Shown here one piece after another: positions 1 to 13,087 of a DNA stretch of 64,000 bases. The notes beneath the pieces are model-generated. The model did not search any database, had not been told where the DNA came from, and saw nothing but the letters and a program-made list of their open reading frames with translations. Positions within the stretch are counted from its first letter, which is position 1. Every line of letters starts with the position of its first letter. The DNA comes from Alnus glutinosa. Its lineage: Eukaryota; Streptophyta; Magnoliopsida; Fagales; Betulaceae. Location: NCBI RefSeq assembly GCF_958979055.1, contig NC_084895.1, positions 1,350,001-1,414,000 of the forward strand, given 5' to 3'. The position numbers and the translations under genes were made by a program.

Positions 1-23
1 TGTTATAATAAAGATAGATTTAC

Positions 24-200
24 AAAAGGCCTGAGCAGTGGCCGCATCTGACTGTGACCACCATGGACAAGTTGGTACATGGCACACTTACCTGCATTTC
101 AAACTTCAGTCATCATTACCAGTAAAATTGTGGAGCAGAACCCACATTCTACACAGCATATCTGTTCCGGGAGATCAAAGAGATGATTGAGTGTTGACAT
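24..200 (-). CDS. INO: INNER NO OUTER-like YABBY transcription factor, 5' exons only (partial)
   Basis: Exon 1 (200 to 120) encodes 27 residues beginning MSTLNHLFDLPEQ and carrying the first half of the YABBY zinc finger (CVECGFC). Exon 2 (91 to about 24) continues with VSVPCTNLSMVVTVRCGHC, the second Cys pair. The LNHLFDLP start and the TILL/VSVP junction are specific to the INO (YAB4) branch, which in Arabidopsis directs growth of the outer ovule integument in the nucleus of those cells. The C-terminal YABBY (HMG-like) domain would lie left of the window. Only 28 nt separate the exons; they start with GT and end with AG but are far shorter than normal plant introns, and the reading frame is closed inside them. 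After GLL the frame meets TAA, but a GTAAAT donor overlaps it (intron would start at 23). It is either a working gene with an odd first intron or a decayed copy. Confidence 0.8.
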
Positions 201-2570
201 ATTCTATGTGTATCACTGATGAGTGTGTTTGGAGGGGAGGAGAATGTGTCTTTAGATTTATACAACTCTTATTTCAATTATTTACCAAAAGACAGGTGTT
301 TGCATCGATGAGAAGTACATAGTTAATGCATTTCCGAATGTTTTTGGGTCCCTATGCAAATGACACTCACATCCCTGAAATGCCATTATCTCTTTGAAAT
401 TATCAGTGGGAAACTTCCACTTATGAGGTCGCAGAGGTTCAAAGTTCTATGGCAGTAGGAAAAAAATTGGCCAGTTGTCTCTTTTCTTTGACTCTCCTTT
501 CTCCTCCATTTTTAATCCCTCTCTGTCTCACATGAAGGTGCAATTAAGTGCGATCCATGCAGTGACTTTTACCATAATAGAGGGAGGGGGAAGTTTCCAG
601 AAGGGTGCACGCAGAAGGAAATGAGGCATCTTAGGATTTGTCTTTCCTGAAAGAAGGCAAATATAATTGACAATGAGAAGGGATCACCTCCACTTTCTGC
701 GCTCTCTGTTTATGTCACTTCCCATCTTCTTTATTTTTCACTTCTAGCTTTTTAATGCCAGCTTTTGAAGGAAGTGGAGATTCAAATTTACTTTGCATGG
801 TTGAAAATTGAGTCCATGAAAATGTTAGGGACTGCTTAATTTGAACATTTTCTATGCCTAAAAAATAGATCATTGTTCTAGGAAGTACAAAAAAGCAATG
901 TAGGATTCAGGATAAATCAACCAATCAAGGAAGGTTTGTCTGATAGATATTTCAAAATCTACCAAGTGCATATATAATGAAAAAGAAAAAGCTGTTGCTA
1001 TATATCTTACATAACTAGAGTGGGAGACCCTAGACTTTGTACTATAAATAAGTTGGCTGTGGATGAACTTTGACAGTTAAGACAGACAACAAAGCACTAC
1101 TAAAGTGACTCTACTTAGTTCATCAAAAGCAAATAAAATGCAGAAACATGAAAGTAATGCATTCAAATTCAAGCAGGTTTTCCAGCTAGACAAAAGCTAT
1201 CTCTGTGACAATTAATTCTAGTCAATAAGATAAATGCACACAGAAGCACCCTGAAGGGCCAGGTTGAAGTGCAGATACTGGAACCTTCCTTTCAGTCGAT
1301 CCAACACTTCAACAACCCATAATGGCACAGTTGAACACAAACACACCAACATGCTCCTTCACACCAACAACCTTCCAATCCAAGGTTCCATCCTTGACTG
1401 GAAGTCTTCCCAACACATCCCTCTGACTTCACAGCAAAATCAGACCTGTAATAGGAGAGTCTGTAAACAAAAACCATCTCTCTGCAAACAAAAACCAAAA
1501 CAAAAACCAATTCAGAGCAAAGAATTGGAAATAGCACCTACAGGCTCAAAAGGCAGAGAGTTTAGTCAAACATAAAAATTGCAAAGACCAATAACTAAAC
1601 GTATAACAAGAAATGAGAAAGCAATATCTATGTGTCAAAGTTTATATTATTTATATAATATGTTATATAACAGCTTATTCTTTATACACAATGCATAGAG
1701 TGAGGCGTGTGTGTGTGTCTTTGTACAAACGTTTGTGTTTATACAACAGAGAAGAAGCAAGAAGGGAAATGTTCTTCTAACTCCTTGTTTCCTCAATCAA
1801 CATGTAAAGCTGTACCCCCACAGAAATCTCACACCCTAAACAATTAGGCTTTGAATATATTTGTCTTCAAAGCTTAAAGTTGCAAATCTCAGGGAACTTT
1901 TTTTGAGTCGGAGTTCCACTTTTAGAAGCAAAAACCTTTTAGTGATTATATTGGAGGGACATAAACAATTGATTCCAGCAAGTAAAACCAACACAAAGAA
2001 CTCATTTGAGAAATCTTTGAAATAAATAAAGGAAAGACCTCATCAAATGTTATTTTTGTTTTGAAAATGACCAATTATATTAATAAAATAATAATGTTAC
2101 CGGTATAATAAGCTGGTATTATTGAGGGGAAAGGACTGAAATATAAAAATTAGTTTTAACTGAAATTGATTTATGTATGATTCATATATTTGAATATGGT
2201 TTTTTTCTTTTTTTAATCCGAAGGCACTAGATCCATGACCATAATTTTGTTTGACAGTTCCAGCATCTACGTATTCATGACATGAAAAACGTACACATGG
2301 TTCAAAGAACTACTAAACGCACCGCCAATTTTCATCAAAACAGAAGAAAGCCATCCAAATATAAGAAGATTTTGCAGCTAGGTCATTAGTATAGGATTGA
2401 TATTGGGAGTGCTTAAATGCTAACTCTAAGTAAGGAGATCCGAAAAAAATCAAACCATACGTGTAAAGCACCTAGTCATGCAATATCCTTAGAAAGTTTC
2501 CTCAGTAAATGTTATTACAGCAACTAACATTTATCATTGAGAGTGAAAAGGGAACATGTGTGTTTTTTTG
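201..2570. other. Intergenic DNA upstream of the INO-like gene
   Basis: No convincing coding sequence. The part just above 200 should include the INO-like promoter and leader, but I cannot assign a TATA box or transcription start. The open frame at 1264-1575 is low-complexity (Lys/Gln/Pro/Thr) and matches no family I know. Sequence is AT-rich with short A/T runs. Confidence 0.5.
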
Positions 2571-2599
2571 TGTGGGTGAGAGAGTCCAACGATAAAAAG

Positions 2600-3115
2600 G
2601 CAGATAGGAAATCAACTGAAAAAACCAAAAAATGAGGGAGATCGGTACCGGAGCCGGAAATGGGGGAGATGGTCGCCGGGACTGGGGGACCTCGTTCGGC
2701 GGTCGATTGGTCGGAGATGGAGAACGCACAGTGGCGGGCTCGTGCGTGGTGGCGAGCTTGGTCTGGTGGCACGCTCGGTCCGGTTTACTCTTGGGAAGAA
2801 AATGGGTAGATGGAGCTCGGTACCGGAGCTGAAAATAGGGGAGATCTTGGCCGGAGATGGCAGACGGCCAGAGATGGAAGACGACGGAGAACAGCCGGAA
2901 CTGGAAGAACGACGGAGAACGGCCGGAACTGGATGAACGACGAAGAACGGCCGGTGGTTGGCCGAAGATGGCGCACGACAGTGGCGGGCTCGTGCGCGGT
3001 GGTCGACGGTGGCGGGTCGTGCGCGATGGTCGACGGTGGGAAGAAATGGGTAGATGGAGAGAGGGAGGGAAAATTTGGGGAAAGCTCGGTGGGAAGGTGG
3101 GAACAGAAATGAGAA
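2600..3115. repeat. GC-rich, strongly G-skewed low-complexity segment
   Basis: A compact G-rich island in AT-rich surroundings. It contains internal repeats: GGTACCGGAGC(C/T)G recurs near 2645 and 2820, AGTGGCGGGCTCGTGCG near 2730 and 2979, and 28-30 bp units rich in CCGGAACTGGA and ACGACG(A/G)AGAACG near 2895-2950. Frames on both strands stay open through composition alone, giving Pro/Ser/Arg-rich or Gly/Arg-rich shadows, so I do not call a gene. It may be part of a transposon leader or a captured GC-rich fragment; no clear termini or target duplication were found. Confidence 0.5.
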
Positions 3116-5172
3116 AAATGGGGTGTGCAGTGGTTTTGGTTTCAAAATTTGGAATTTTTAATTTTTAATTTTAAATATAAAACAAAAACGAAAAAACAGC
3201 ATTATATCTCTTAAAACTAAAAGAGTAGAAAATGGCCCTTTCCACGTAGGAAAGGGCCGGGCAGGGGCCGGCAAGATGGCCCCTGCCAATCACTACTCCA
3301 ACCAATGGTGCTGTAATACATTCTGTAATATGAATGACCAAGTCTACCACGTATTGGACTTCTATAAAAATTCAATTCCAGGAAGGAAGCATGCAAAGAA
3401 AAGTAAACTTGCATAGGATTACATGATTTTCAGATAATAAAATGGAATCATGCCAAGCTTGGATAGAATTCACATAATGGTGCCTAGTTCTGTAGTTCAA
3501 TAAAAATGCTCATGCCTTCAAATAATTATGTCAAATCCCACGTGTTAGTTGCTTGCACAGGTACTTAATCATATGAAGTTTTTTCTTTTGTTAAGTAGCA
3601 GTTTAATGAAAACAAGCAAAGGGTACAACCCTAGTACATGGTAAATACACAAGAGTCGCGTGGATGAGCTGAGGAGTTGACAAGTGTAAGTTTACCTGAC
3701 AAGAGGGAAGAAAACGTTTGGGTTAGGGGAAAAATTCAGGAATCTTGCCTGAGTAGAGTGTTTTAGAAGTTCATGAAACAATACAAACAAAAGGGTAAAT
3801 TGAGAGAGGAAAAAAAAAAAGACTAATTATATTGACTCCTAAGATTGATGTATCTTCTAAATATTCCTTCAAAGGTTTTTCAAGAAAAGTTTTATGCTTT
3901 TACTTGATTGAAAAAGAAAGATAATAGTAATCCAAAAAATAATCTAATACTAGAAACCAACATTGTACATATATTTTCATTCCTTATCAAGATTATCTAT
4001 ATTGAATTTTTTTTGAAATGGTTTTATTTTTTTTAGCATGAGATGTGAGCTATAGCATTTCATCGAACCATCACTTTAGATAACGTACCCTACATTTCCT
4101 ACATTTCCTCCCTAAAAAATGGCCACGGTCAATGGAACTAATGTCGTAACGAATGCTCTCTCCCCTTCTTTAAGATGTTAGAAGTAGAATAAAACACATT
4201 TTTTTTTTCTTATTTATAGGTTCCACACGCATTCAGTGAGTCTGTTTTATTTTGGATGAAAGAAACAGAATGAGTATGCACATGCAAAAGCATGAGTGTA
4301 GATGCTTTAACAGTATTCAATTGTACATGTTAGGTTCCTCTGGCTATCTACTATTGATAAGACTAAATAATAACTCCCAAGGGAAAAGCTTTGATAAATA
4401 ATAATTAATAAGACGTTAAGTAAAACCACATCCATCATATCCTTTTTCTGTAGTACCATTAAGGGTCTTTCGTAGGTTATTTACTTATCAAAAGTATGTA
4501 GATGTCTATCTAAACATACACATGCATGTACATACACGCACACCTACTACAGATACATGTACATACACGCACACCTACTACAGATACATGTACACAAGTT
4601 TATTTATTTATTTGTGCCAGAAAATTTTTCATATAGCGTTTATGTAATCATGAACTCAATGTAGAATGTAGCCTTCAGATGTACCATAAGTTAGGAGGAA
4701 AATAATCAATCACAAACAGTAATCTACCAATACTATACAAACGCCCCCGCCCCAAAGGAAGAAAACACACCCACACACAAAGCTACTAGTTGCTACCATA
4801 TACAATAATAAGGCAACAATTCCAAGAAAACTAATGAATTTAACAAATCTCCATAGAGCATGTCCAACTAATATAATCTCTAACCAATGACAAGTAAATT
4901 ACCATAATTATGAAAGAAACTGCAAATCAAAAAGAAAGTTATAATTAACAAATTATATATGATGCAGGACTATCATAAGTGGTTGAAATATACTACAAAT
5001 GGGAAGATTACAAAATGATGACATTACAATAATTTCTGAACTCATATTGGTAAAAAGAAGTACGTAATACATTAAAATTCCATGTAATACTAGTTTACGT
5101 TTGAACACTAGATAACAGACAATTAAATAAGGACTATGGTGACATTCATCCCTATAACTCTTCCATACCTTA
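3116..5172. other. Intergenic DNA downstream of BIR1
   Basis: AT-rich, no supported gene. It probably includes the BIR1 3' UTR next to 5173. A perfect 31-bp tandem duplication lies at 4528-4589. Several long T runs and (TTTA) tracts are present. Confidence 0.5.
4528..4589. repeat. 31-bp tandem duplication, two copies
   Basis: Two identical units begin at 4528 and 4559 with GTACATACACGCACACC; a third start (GTACACAAG) diverges at once. Confidence 0.9.
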
Positions 5173-6268
5173 TCAATTACTCTGCTTTACTTCACGAGCA
5201 ACAATAAGCTCCTCTAAGTAATCGGCATCACCAGCATCAGATGGAATCAGTATCTCATCCTCAATTGTGAAATTGTATCGCTCGCCAATAGCTCTTAGAA
5301 GCTGGTACACTTCAAACATAGTAGGCCTTTCCTTGGGATTTGATACTACACAATTACGCGCAATTTTAAGAAACTGAAAAAGCTCACCATCAGCACCTGT
5401 TCCAACCAAGGATTTATCAATGGCATCCCGAAGTTCAGAGTTGCTCGACAGCTGTGTAATCCATTCTACCAAATTTCCCTTGAAGTTTTCAGGAGCTTTA
5501 GAAACATTTGTAGGTCTCTCACCAGTCACCAACTCAAGAAGCACAGTTCCAAAGCTGAAAACATCACCCTTTGGAGTGGCCACCAGGGTTCTTGCATACT
5601 CAGGAGCGACATAACCCAGATCCCCAAACTCACCATTCACAAAAGTACTCAAATGTGTATCAATTGGATTCATGAGCCTAGCAAGGCCAAAATCAGATAT
5701 CTTAGGCTCAAAATCTGCATCTAGTAAAATGCATTTGGAGCTTATGTTTCGGTGGATAATACGGGGATTGCAGGTATGATGGAGCCATGCTAATCCTCTG
5801 GCTGCCCCTATCCCAATCTTTAGCCTCAAAGGCCACTCCATAACCTTGTCACCATTAGCCACAAGATGTAGCTGATCATGGAGGGTACCATTTGGCATGT
5901 TCGTATAAACCAAAATCCTCTCCTTCTTAGCCACGCAAAAACCTAGGAGGGGAACCAAGTTACGGGATTTTACGCTGCCAAGAGTGGCCATTTCAGACAG
6001 AAATTCTTTCTCAGAGTGTTGAGATTCTTGCAACCTCTTAACCATAAGTACAGTGCCATCATCAAGGACTGCTTTGTACATGGTTCCTGTTCTTCCCGAC
6101 CCAATGATATTGTCTTTGTTAAAGTTGTCAGTAGCTTTCATGAGATCATTGAATTTCATTTTCGGAACTGACTTTTCAAACATAGATACCTGAAGCAAAA
6201 TAGCATCATTTCAATATAACACACAGCTTGAATGAGTAATCATAGAAACTCAGTAAAAGATATGTATT

Positions 6269-6311
<43 letters not shown>

Positions 6312-7241
6312 CACAAGCCAAAAAAAAAAACAAAAGAAAATGAATAACTACACTCTTCACCATTAAGTATCCAGAAAAGGACCATTATGTTAGCTTACCT
6401 TGATGCCTTTAACTCCCTTTAAACTCTTTGCCCATTTGTTTCCTTCAGGGTCCTCTTCCTTCTTCCTCACAACCACTCTACGCAAGAAGAACATCATAAA
6501 AATACCCACACCTATGGCTGAAAGAGTCACCCCACCAACTGCTGCTCCCACAATGACTGCAGTGTGAGACTTCTTTACAGCTGCCTGGCAAGCATCCAAA
6601 GGAGTCCCACATAGTCCTGGATTATTTGAATAACTGTCTGCTCCAATAGAAGAATTGCTAAACCTTGGGACTTGCCCCGTCAAAAGATTGTTCGCCACAC
6701 TAAATGCTTTAAGCCGACCAAGCAGACCCAGTTCCGCAGGGATCGGACCTGACAACCTGTTATGATCGAGTTTAAGGGAATTCAAATAAGAACAATTCGA
6801 AAGGCTCACTGGGATCTGCCCCGAGAAATTGTTAGATGAGAGATCAAGTGTTGTCACAAACTTAAGAATTGTGGAGATATCTTGCGGAATATTTCCAAAC
6901 AGTTTGTTGCTTGAAAGATCTAAGCCCGTTAAACTCGAGCAATTCTCAATACCATGAGGAAACTGGCCCTTTAGTCCCATATCCGAAAGCCGAATATTTA
7001 AAACCCTGTTCTCGTCCGGGTGCCAACAATCGATCCCCGTAAATTTGCAGATGAATCCTTCAGTTTTGTTGTTGAAATCCCATGAAGAGTTCAAGTAACC
7101 ATAAGGATCTTCAAGTGAATCCTTCACTCTTCTCAGGCAATAAATGTCAGTATCGGTACCGTAGCTCAAACTAAGCAACATCCAAAGAGAAACACCGATA
7201 AGGACGACACTAAGAGGTTGGCAATTCATAACCATCTTCAT
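5173..7241 (-). CDS. BIR1: LRR receptor-like kinase, BIR1 type (BAK1-interacting), probably kinase-impaired
   Basis: Two exons, 7241-6399 and 6189-5173, join in phase 0 (GIK/VSM) with GTAAG donor and TTCAG acceptor to give 619 aa, close to the roughly 620 aa of Arabidopsis BIR1 (At5g48380). The ATG at 7241 is the first in frame and opens a hydrophobic signal peptide (about residues 1-28). The ectodomain has an LRRNT region, a short set of LRRs ([13 protein letters not shown] is typical) and the NNPGLCG cap. A membrane helix spans about 227-253. The kinase keeps the glycine loop (GSGRTG), Lys332 and DFG (447-449), but the catalytic HRD is HRN (427-429), as in Arabidopsis BIR1. The family sits in the plasma membrane, binds BAK1/SERK co-receptors and restrains immune signalling and cell death. 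A leader of several hundred bases with a possible leader intron lies above 7241. Confidence 0.94.
6270..6313. repeat. (GT)n/(GA)n microsatellite in the BIR1 intron
   Basis: A GT tract followed directly by a GA tract within the single BIR1 intron (6190-6398). Confidence 0.9.
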
Positions 7242-8320
7242 CAAGTTTCCCAGCAAAACAACGAGGAGGTACAGATTAAAGAAAATCGGCTATAGATTAC
7301 TACATAACAAATATAAAGTGCTCCAAATACCGAAGCAGAAACACCATAGCCCTCATAACATCATACCCTGAGATAAAATACAACAAAAGCGCAAGAAAAT
7401 AAAAACCCAATTCAGCTTTCTACAGAGATTCAAGCACACCCAGAAGAGAAAACACACCCAAAAAATCCAAATTCACAAAGGGGCAACAAATACAGTAGGA
7501 AATCCAAAAACTTGAGCTATCCAATTGACTTGACTCTCATACAGACTAATAAAGTAAACCCCACATTAAAAAAAGAAAGAAAAAACAGGTAAACAAAAGC
7601 AAATTTTTGAGAGAATTAAAAAATAACCTGAGATTTTGGGAATTCAGGAGCCGTAACTCGGAAAGGTAAACGAAACCCATGAAAGGGTTCTTGAAACAAC
7701 GACGAAACATCGTTCGCTCCTCAATGATATGGTTAGTTTGAATATTCAAAGCCGGTACAAGAGCGTAAATTCAAAAGGTAAAGAAGAAAAAGTATCACAG
7801 TATGAACTCAATCAAGTGGTGTGAACTGGGGATAGTTTTGGCAGGAAAAAGATTGGAAATTTCGCTTACAGGAAGCGAGTCGAGGAGGACAGAGGCTCAT
7901 CGGGTCAAAGAAGGAAGGCCACTTTTGTCAAAGCTCCATAGACGACAATTTGAGTGCTCTCGCTTGACTTGGCTTTTGCTGAAAAAATGAAAATAAAGAA
8001 AAAACACTAACAAAAGAACGACAACGACAATAATTAATAAATAATACCCAAAAAAAAAAAAAAAAAAAAGTTTCAAAATTTGGGGATAAAAGGGATAGGA
8101 GTCTTTACGTGATGAAAGGGCAATTTTTTAGTATCAATTATCAAAATCTTCGAATTTCAAACTTCATTGCCGTCTTTGCGCTAAAAAACCAAAAATAAAT
8201 CATTTCACTCCCTCCATTTTTAAATCTTAAAATAGACTTCTTTAGTAACGTCAGTCAATGCCACATTAGATTAAATAATATTTTTTTATTTAAAGGAAAA
8301 TATTAAAACTTTTAAAATTA
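7242..8320. other. BIR1 leader and upstream region
   Basis: On the minus strand CTCAG/GTTATTTT near 7628 could be the donor of a leader intron ending shortly above the BIR1 ATG. No TATA box is assigned. A 20-nt A run lies near 8049-8069. The open frames at 7546-7749 and 7802-7990 look like chance. Confidence 0.35.
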
Positions 8321-8329
8321 AAAAAGAGA

Positions 8330-8985
8330 ACGATGGGTCATCCCTTGCGTCCGCAAAGGGGCAGCCAACCCATCGTTGGACGGTGGCCGGAGCGTCTATT
8401 TTTTTAATTTTTTTAATTTTTATTAAGAATAACACGTATTATGATTTAATTGGTATTTTTTAAAAAAAAAAAAATTAATAAATAACGGTTTCATTTAACA
8501 ACACTTTAGGAAATGAAAAACAAAAAAACAAAAAAAAACAAAAAATAAAAACATTAACAAACAACTTCAAATACAAAACACTCAAAACTACTTTCACACT
8601 TATGTTATATTAAAACACATTTTCAACTAAAAAACGAAAAGGACCCACACATCAGCACACTTGGTCTTCCCTTGCGTACGCAAAGGGGCAGCCACCCCAT
8701 CGTTGGAGGGTGGCCGGAGCGTCTATTTTTTTAATTTTTTAATTTTTATTAAGAATAACACGTGTTATGATTTAATTGATATTTTTTTAAAAAAAATAAT
8801 AATAAATAACGGTTTCATTTAACAACACTTTAGGAAATGAAAGACTAAAAAACAAAAAAAACAAAAACAAAAACAAAAAAAAGGAAACAAAAACATTAAC
8901 AAACAACTTCAAATACAAAAAATTCAAACTACTTTCACACTTATGTTACTTTAAAACACCTTTTCAACTAAAAAACAAAAAGGAC
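8330..8985. repeat. 327-bp tandem duplication, two copies
   Basis: Two diverged copies, about 8330-8656 and 8657-8985, share TCCCTTGCGT near the left (8341 and 8668), CAAAGGGGCAGCC, GGTGGCCGGAGCG and a long A/T-rich tail. The GGTGGCC core resembles the centre of the fold-back elements at 9.5 and 17.4 kb. Confidence 0.8.
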
Positions 8986-9460
8986 CCACACATCAGCCCA
9001 CTTTCACCTTCTCAAGTATGGTTGCACCCTAATTTTGGAGAAAACTTGATTTGATTTAATTTGATTTGATGATATAGGGTGTGGCATAGAAAGATATCTA
9101 AGAAGTTTAAGTTTGGTTTTGGGTGAATTTGTGTAAATTGGGTGGGTTTATAAAAAATAAACTTTCGATTTAGTAATTGGATAGAGATGTGTTATTTGTA
9201 TATACTTTTTTTTTTACATATTTTGTACACACATTTAGATTTGGTATGAGTCTAATATGTATAAATTATACACAAAATGTAAGTGTGTGTATAAATATCA
9301 TTTGTCAATTTGATCCTGTCTAGGATAGGATCCTTCTTTAATACCCGTGTGGAATTCTAAGGTTGTGATATCCATCATTAATTAATGTTGACCATTTTCC
9401 TTTTTTGTTAGGTAGAGAAATCAATAACATGTTGGAGGACCAATTACCTCTTATTATTTA

Positions 9461-10382
9461 GGGTTAAATAGCGAACACCTCATATGGTTTGACTTTTTAT
9501 TATTTTGCTCCATATGGTTTGTTTTGTATCGCAATGGTATTTTTGTTTTGGCTAAAGACCCTCCATCCAAATTTATATTCAAAAGCTAATGGTTGTTCAT
9601 ATCAGCGCCATTAAACACCTTTAAAAAGTCGACACCTGTCTCAAATGCCGCATAAGTCGTCACATCAACGCCATGTCACTGCCATTTTTTTTTTTTTTTT
9701 AAAAAAAAGCTTTAAAAAATGAGGAAAAAAAATGAAAAAACAAAAGAAGGGGTGGTTGGTCTTTTGGGCAAAATAAGGGTGGCCGAACCTCCTCTGTGGC
9801 CCTTGGGGTGGTTCGGCCACCCCAAAAGAGAAAATGAGGGGTGGCCAAGGGCCAAACCTCCTATTTTTATTATTATTTTTTTTTTTTTTCTCTTTGACCC
9901 TTGGGGGTGGCCTAACCATTCTAAAAGGGGTGGCTCGGCCACCCACAAGGGCCAAATCCCCTAATTTTAATTTTTTTTTCCTCTCTTTGGCCCTTGGGGG
10001 TGGCCGAACCACCCCCTGTGGTGGTTCAGCCACCCTCAAAGTACCAAACCCCTTAATTTTATTTTATTTTTTTTCTCTTTGGCCCTTGGGGATGGTTGAT
10101 GGTTCGACCACCCCTTCTTTTGTTTTTTGTTTTTTGTTTTTTTTTCATTTTTTTAAGCTGTTAAAAAATAAAAATAAAAATATGGCAATGACATGGCGCT
10201 GATGTATGCGACTTACATGGCATCTGGGACATGTGTCAACTTTTTAAGGATGTTTGGTAGCATTAACATGGACAACGGTTAGTTTTTGGATAGAGGTATC
10301 ATCTCCATTTTTAACAAAAACCAAGGTACCATATATATGTGATACAAAATGAACCACAAGGGATAAAATGTGTTTAACCCTG
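9461..10382. mobile_element. Non-autonomous fold-back DNA transposon with roughly 200-bp inverted arms (MULE-like)
   Basis: The left arm starting GGGTTAAATAGCGAAC at 9461 pairs with the reverse complement of the right arm ending TTTAACCCTG at 10382. Homology continues about 200 bp inward to CGCCATGTCA(C/T)TGCCA on both sides. Flanks carry the candidate 7-bp target duplication TTATTTA (9454-9460 and 10383-10389). The core (about 9730-10120) holds degenerate roughly 107-bp units with GGTGGCCGAACCACCCC palindromes and T-rich spacers. Open frames here (for example 9665-10039 minus) are repeat artefacts. Long inverted arms suggest a Mutator-like or fold-back class, but the target duplication is shorter than the usual 9 bp. 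Confidence 0.75.
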
Positions 10383-10389
10383 TTATTTA

Positions 10390-10530
10390 CGACTTACCAA
10401 ACAACTCTTTTTCCATACCAATATTTTTTAACAGGGAGATGTTATATACCACACAAATATTTTATAAATATTTAATAAAGCTGATGTTATAAGGTTCAAT
10501 AGCCGTTGAATAACCATATATATATATAAA

Positions 10531-10581
<51 letters not shown>

Positions 10582-13087
10582 TACTAGACCTTACTGCATT
10601 AGTTATATAGGATATTTATGAGAAGTTTGTGTGGTATGTACAATCATCATGACTGTGAGTAATATTCACATTTTTATCTCATAATTATCCTACAATGCTA
10701 ACATTACAGGCTCAACTAACCCTTAAGTCAGTTATTTTAATTGATACCACCACGTCAATATTATAAAATAAAAATATTATATATAACATTACTCCACAAC
10801 TTGTGGTGTGTCTGCGTACATGTTTTAAAATCAATAATAAGATTGTGAATGGTTCCATCTAGGATTAATTTGAATTCATTTTGATCAAGTACTTTGCAAT
10901 TTCAAATGTACTCTTTACATGTGAGAAAATATTGTTGTGTTTAATTAGAGTTTACATATCTGTGCTCTTTTAGTCTACAACATGATAAGATAATATTTAT
11001 GTAGATACTAAATATATCCACATTCATCAGTAGTGGTGGTTCAGTGACCTCAATAAAATTTTCAAAGTGGTTGGATATGTAATAGGGTGAAAGTTTGACT
11101 CATGAAATGAGAATCTTCAATCCTTTTAGTATTAGCCGTCTTGGTTTCACCGATACTCTGATGGGGCTGAGTCAGGCTATGGTTTAATCGGACTTAAGAG
11201 AGTACCTGCAATTCCAACCATCTAACCCCTTTTGTACGGCTCTCAGCAAACAAGTGCTACTATGAACACACCGATGTAAAATAACTACGGTTGGTCTCCC
11301 TTGCCTGCCTTTTTGATTTTATATATATCCACAAATTTTATGCAAAGCACCATCTCTATAACAGCAAAGTTTTCACAACTAATTTAATTGTGTTTTAAAG
11401 AGGCCTATGCATTTAGAGATTTAGTGGCGTAATTCCATTCACATGTGCCTTTTGATTTCTTATTTTTCTCATTAAAGACATGTGCCTTTCCCCTTTACCT
11501 TTTGTGCTTGAAAGTTTGACAAAGTTCACGTTGGTTTATAAGAGGTGGTTCATATGTCGGTTAAAGACCTTTTTTTTTCCCCCCCACAAGGGGTAGAGTA
11601 CCCCTCTGTCTCTACCCTTAGATTACTATCGACCTTCTTTATCTCTACCATTATATATAACAATATCAATTAACTCTTAGATCAGTCTCTATTAAAAAGA
11701 ATTAAAAATTAATTAACACTGCTATATTCACAAAGTAAAATAAAAATAAAATAAAAAGTGTGATTTTTTACCCTATTCTTAAAATATTTAATATTGGGAC
11801 AGAAATTGTGAAGAGAAAAGGAAATACTAGGTCTACTACATTATTAATGGCATGTGTAGAAGTTGACTTGGTCAAGTCATCTCTTCGTACGCTCGATGGG
11901 TATGTGGTCCCTGTGTGGATGTATGATGTGAGTGCTTGTGGGTCTTGGCAATTAAGGACGTAGCATTTATCTCTAATACTTCTGTTTATTTCGACGTTAA
12001 TTGTCTACGGTTAAAAAATATTTTCAGCAAAATTATTTTTTAAGAAAATTATTTTAACTAAAAATATTTTTCCAGTGTTTGGATCATACAAAGAATCAGC
12101 AATAATGACCATGAGAAGTCCAAACTCGAAAAATAGTTTACGAAAATAAAGAAGATAAACCATTTTAAGCAACTTAAAATGAGGTTTTCTAATTTCTTAA
12201 TCAACCGAAAATGATTTTAATTTAGCTAAAATTTTCAATCGTAGTAAACATTAAAAAATAAGAAAAAAAATATTTTTCGTCAAATTAAACGGAGCCTTAG
12301 TTTTTATCGAAAAGTATTTTGGTTCCCATATGCCTATAATTATCTAACTGTTTTCTCATTTTTGTTAAGCAATTTTCCATTTTATAGAGACTAGAGAAAA
12401 GTTTGCATCTCTTTGTGTCATTAAAATGGATTTGGATCTTCATAATCGAAAGAGGGACAAGAAAAATTATAAGGGCTTATGGCCTAAGGGCATGGAGGGT
12501 TACGCGAATAGGTCTCTCTTGTCCAAATGAGCGCCACGCTCTGGATTAATCACTTCACGGGAGAGAACACGACGAATTTCCATATCGAGATAAAGCGGAA
12601 TAGGTTTAGATTATATACATTCTAATTATAAGAATTGGTTATTCGAGCGTATCTAAATAGATATTATGTTTGCATATGAATCCTTATGTTATTACATTCC
12701 ATATAGGATCATGAATAGGTGTACGCGTAATCGGATATGCTTTTTACATCTCTCTCATTATTTGGGACTCCTTACGGAGTAGGAAAGATCTCTCTCACAT
12801 ACCTCTACCCAAAGAGAAAGGGATATAAATAATATAAAATATTCTCAATTATAAAAAATCTAGGTCCATTAAAATTCCAAGGGGCAAGAAAGTTGGAAAA
12901 AGTGTGGGGTTGGACGAAAGACACTGCATTAGTGAATGGGTTTATTGATTGGATTAGGAGTCCCAATCAAATGGTTAATTATATATCTTCCTTTGACCTT
13001 GTCAACGAGTGGTTCCAATGGTTTAAACAAATTTAATTAAAAAAAAAAACATTTTTAAATATCAGCACCTTCCGCGAAGAATGCAGT
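10390..13087. other. Intergenic DNA with transposon remnants
   Basis: No gene supported. A long A run at about 10542-10578. About 11985-12300 has terminal-like ends (TTTATTTCGACGTTAATTG and its counterpart AAATTAAACGGAGCC) resembling the GCTCCGTTTGTTTCGACG family also seen near 14590 and 57620-57705. The stretch 12490-12850 has direct regulatory-looking motifs of a possible solo LTR, not provable here. Confidence 0.4.

Noticed and set aside
2612-3145. 177-codon Pro/Ser/Arg-rich open frame on the minus strand
   Set aside because: Frames on both strands are open because of G-skewed low-complexity sequence with internal repeats; no domain, no splice context.
5173-7241. HRN in place of HRD as evidence that BIR1 is a pseudogene
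   Set aside because: The same substitution is present in Arabidopsis BIR1, the frame is intact and splice sites are good, so it is a family trait.
9665-10202. Open frames of about 80-124 codons on both strands
   Set aside because: They lie in the palindromic core of a fold-back element and consist of translated repeats.
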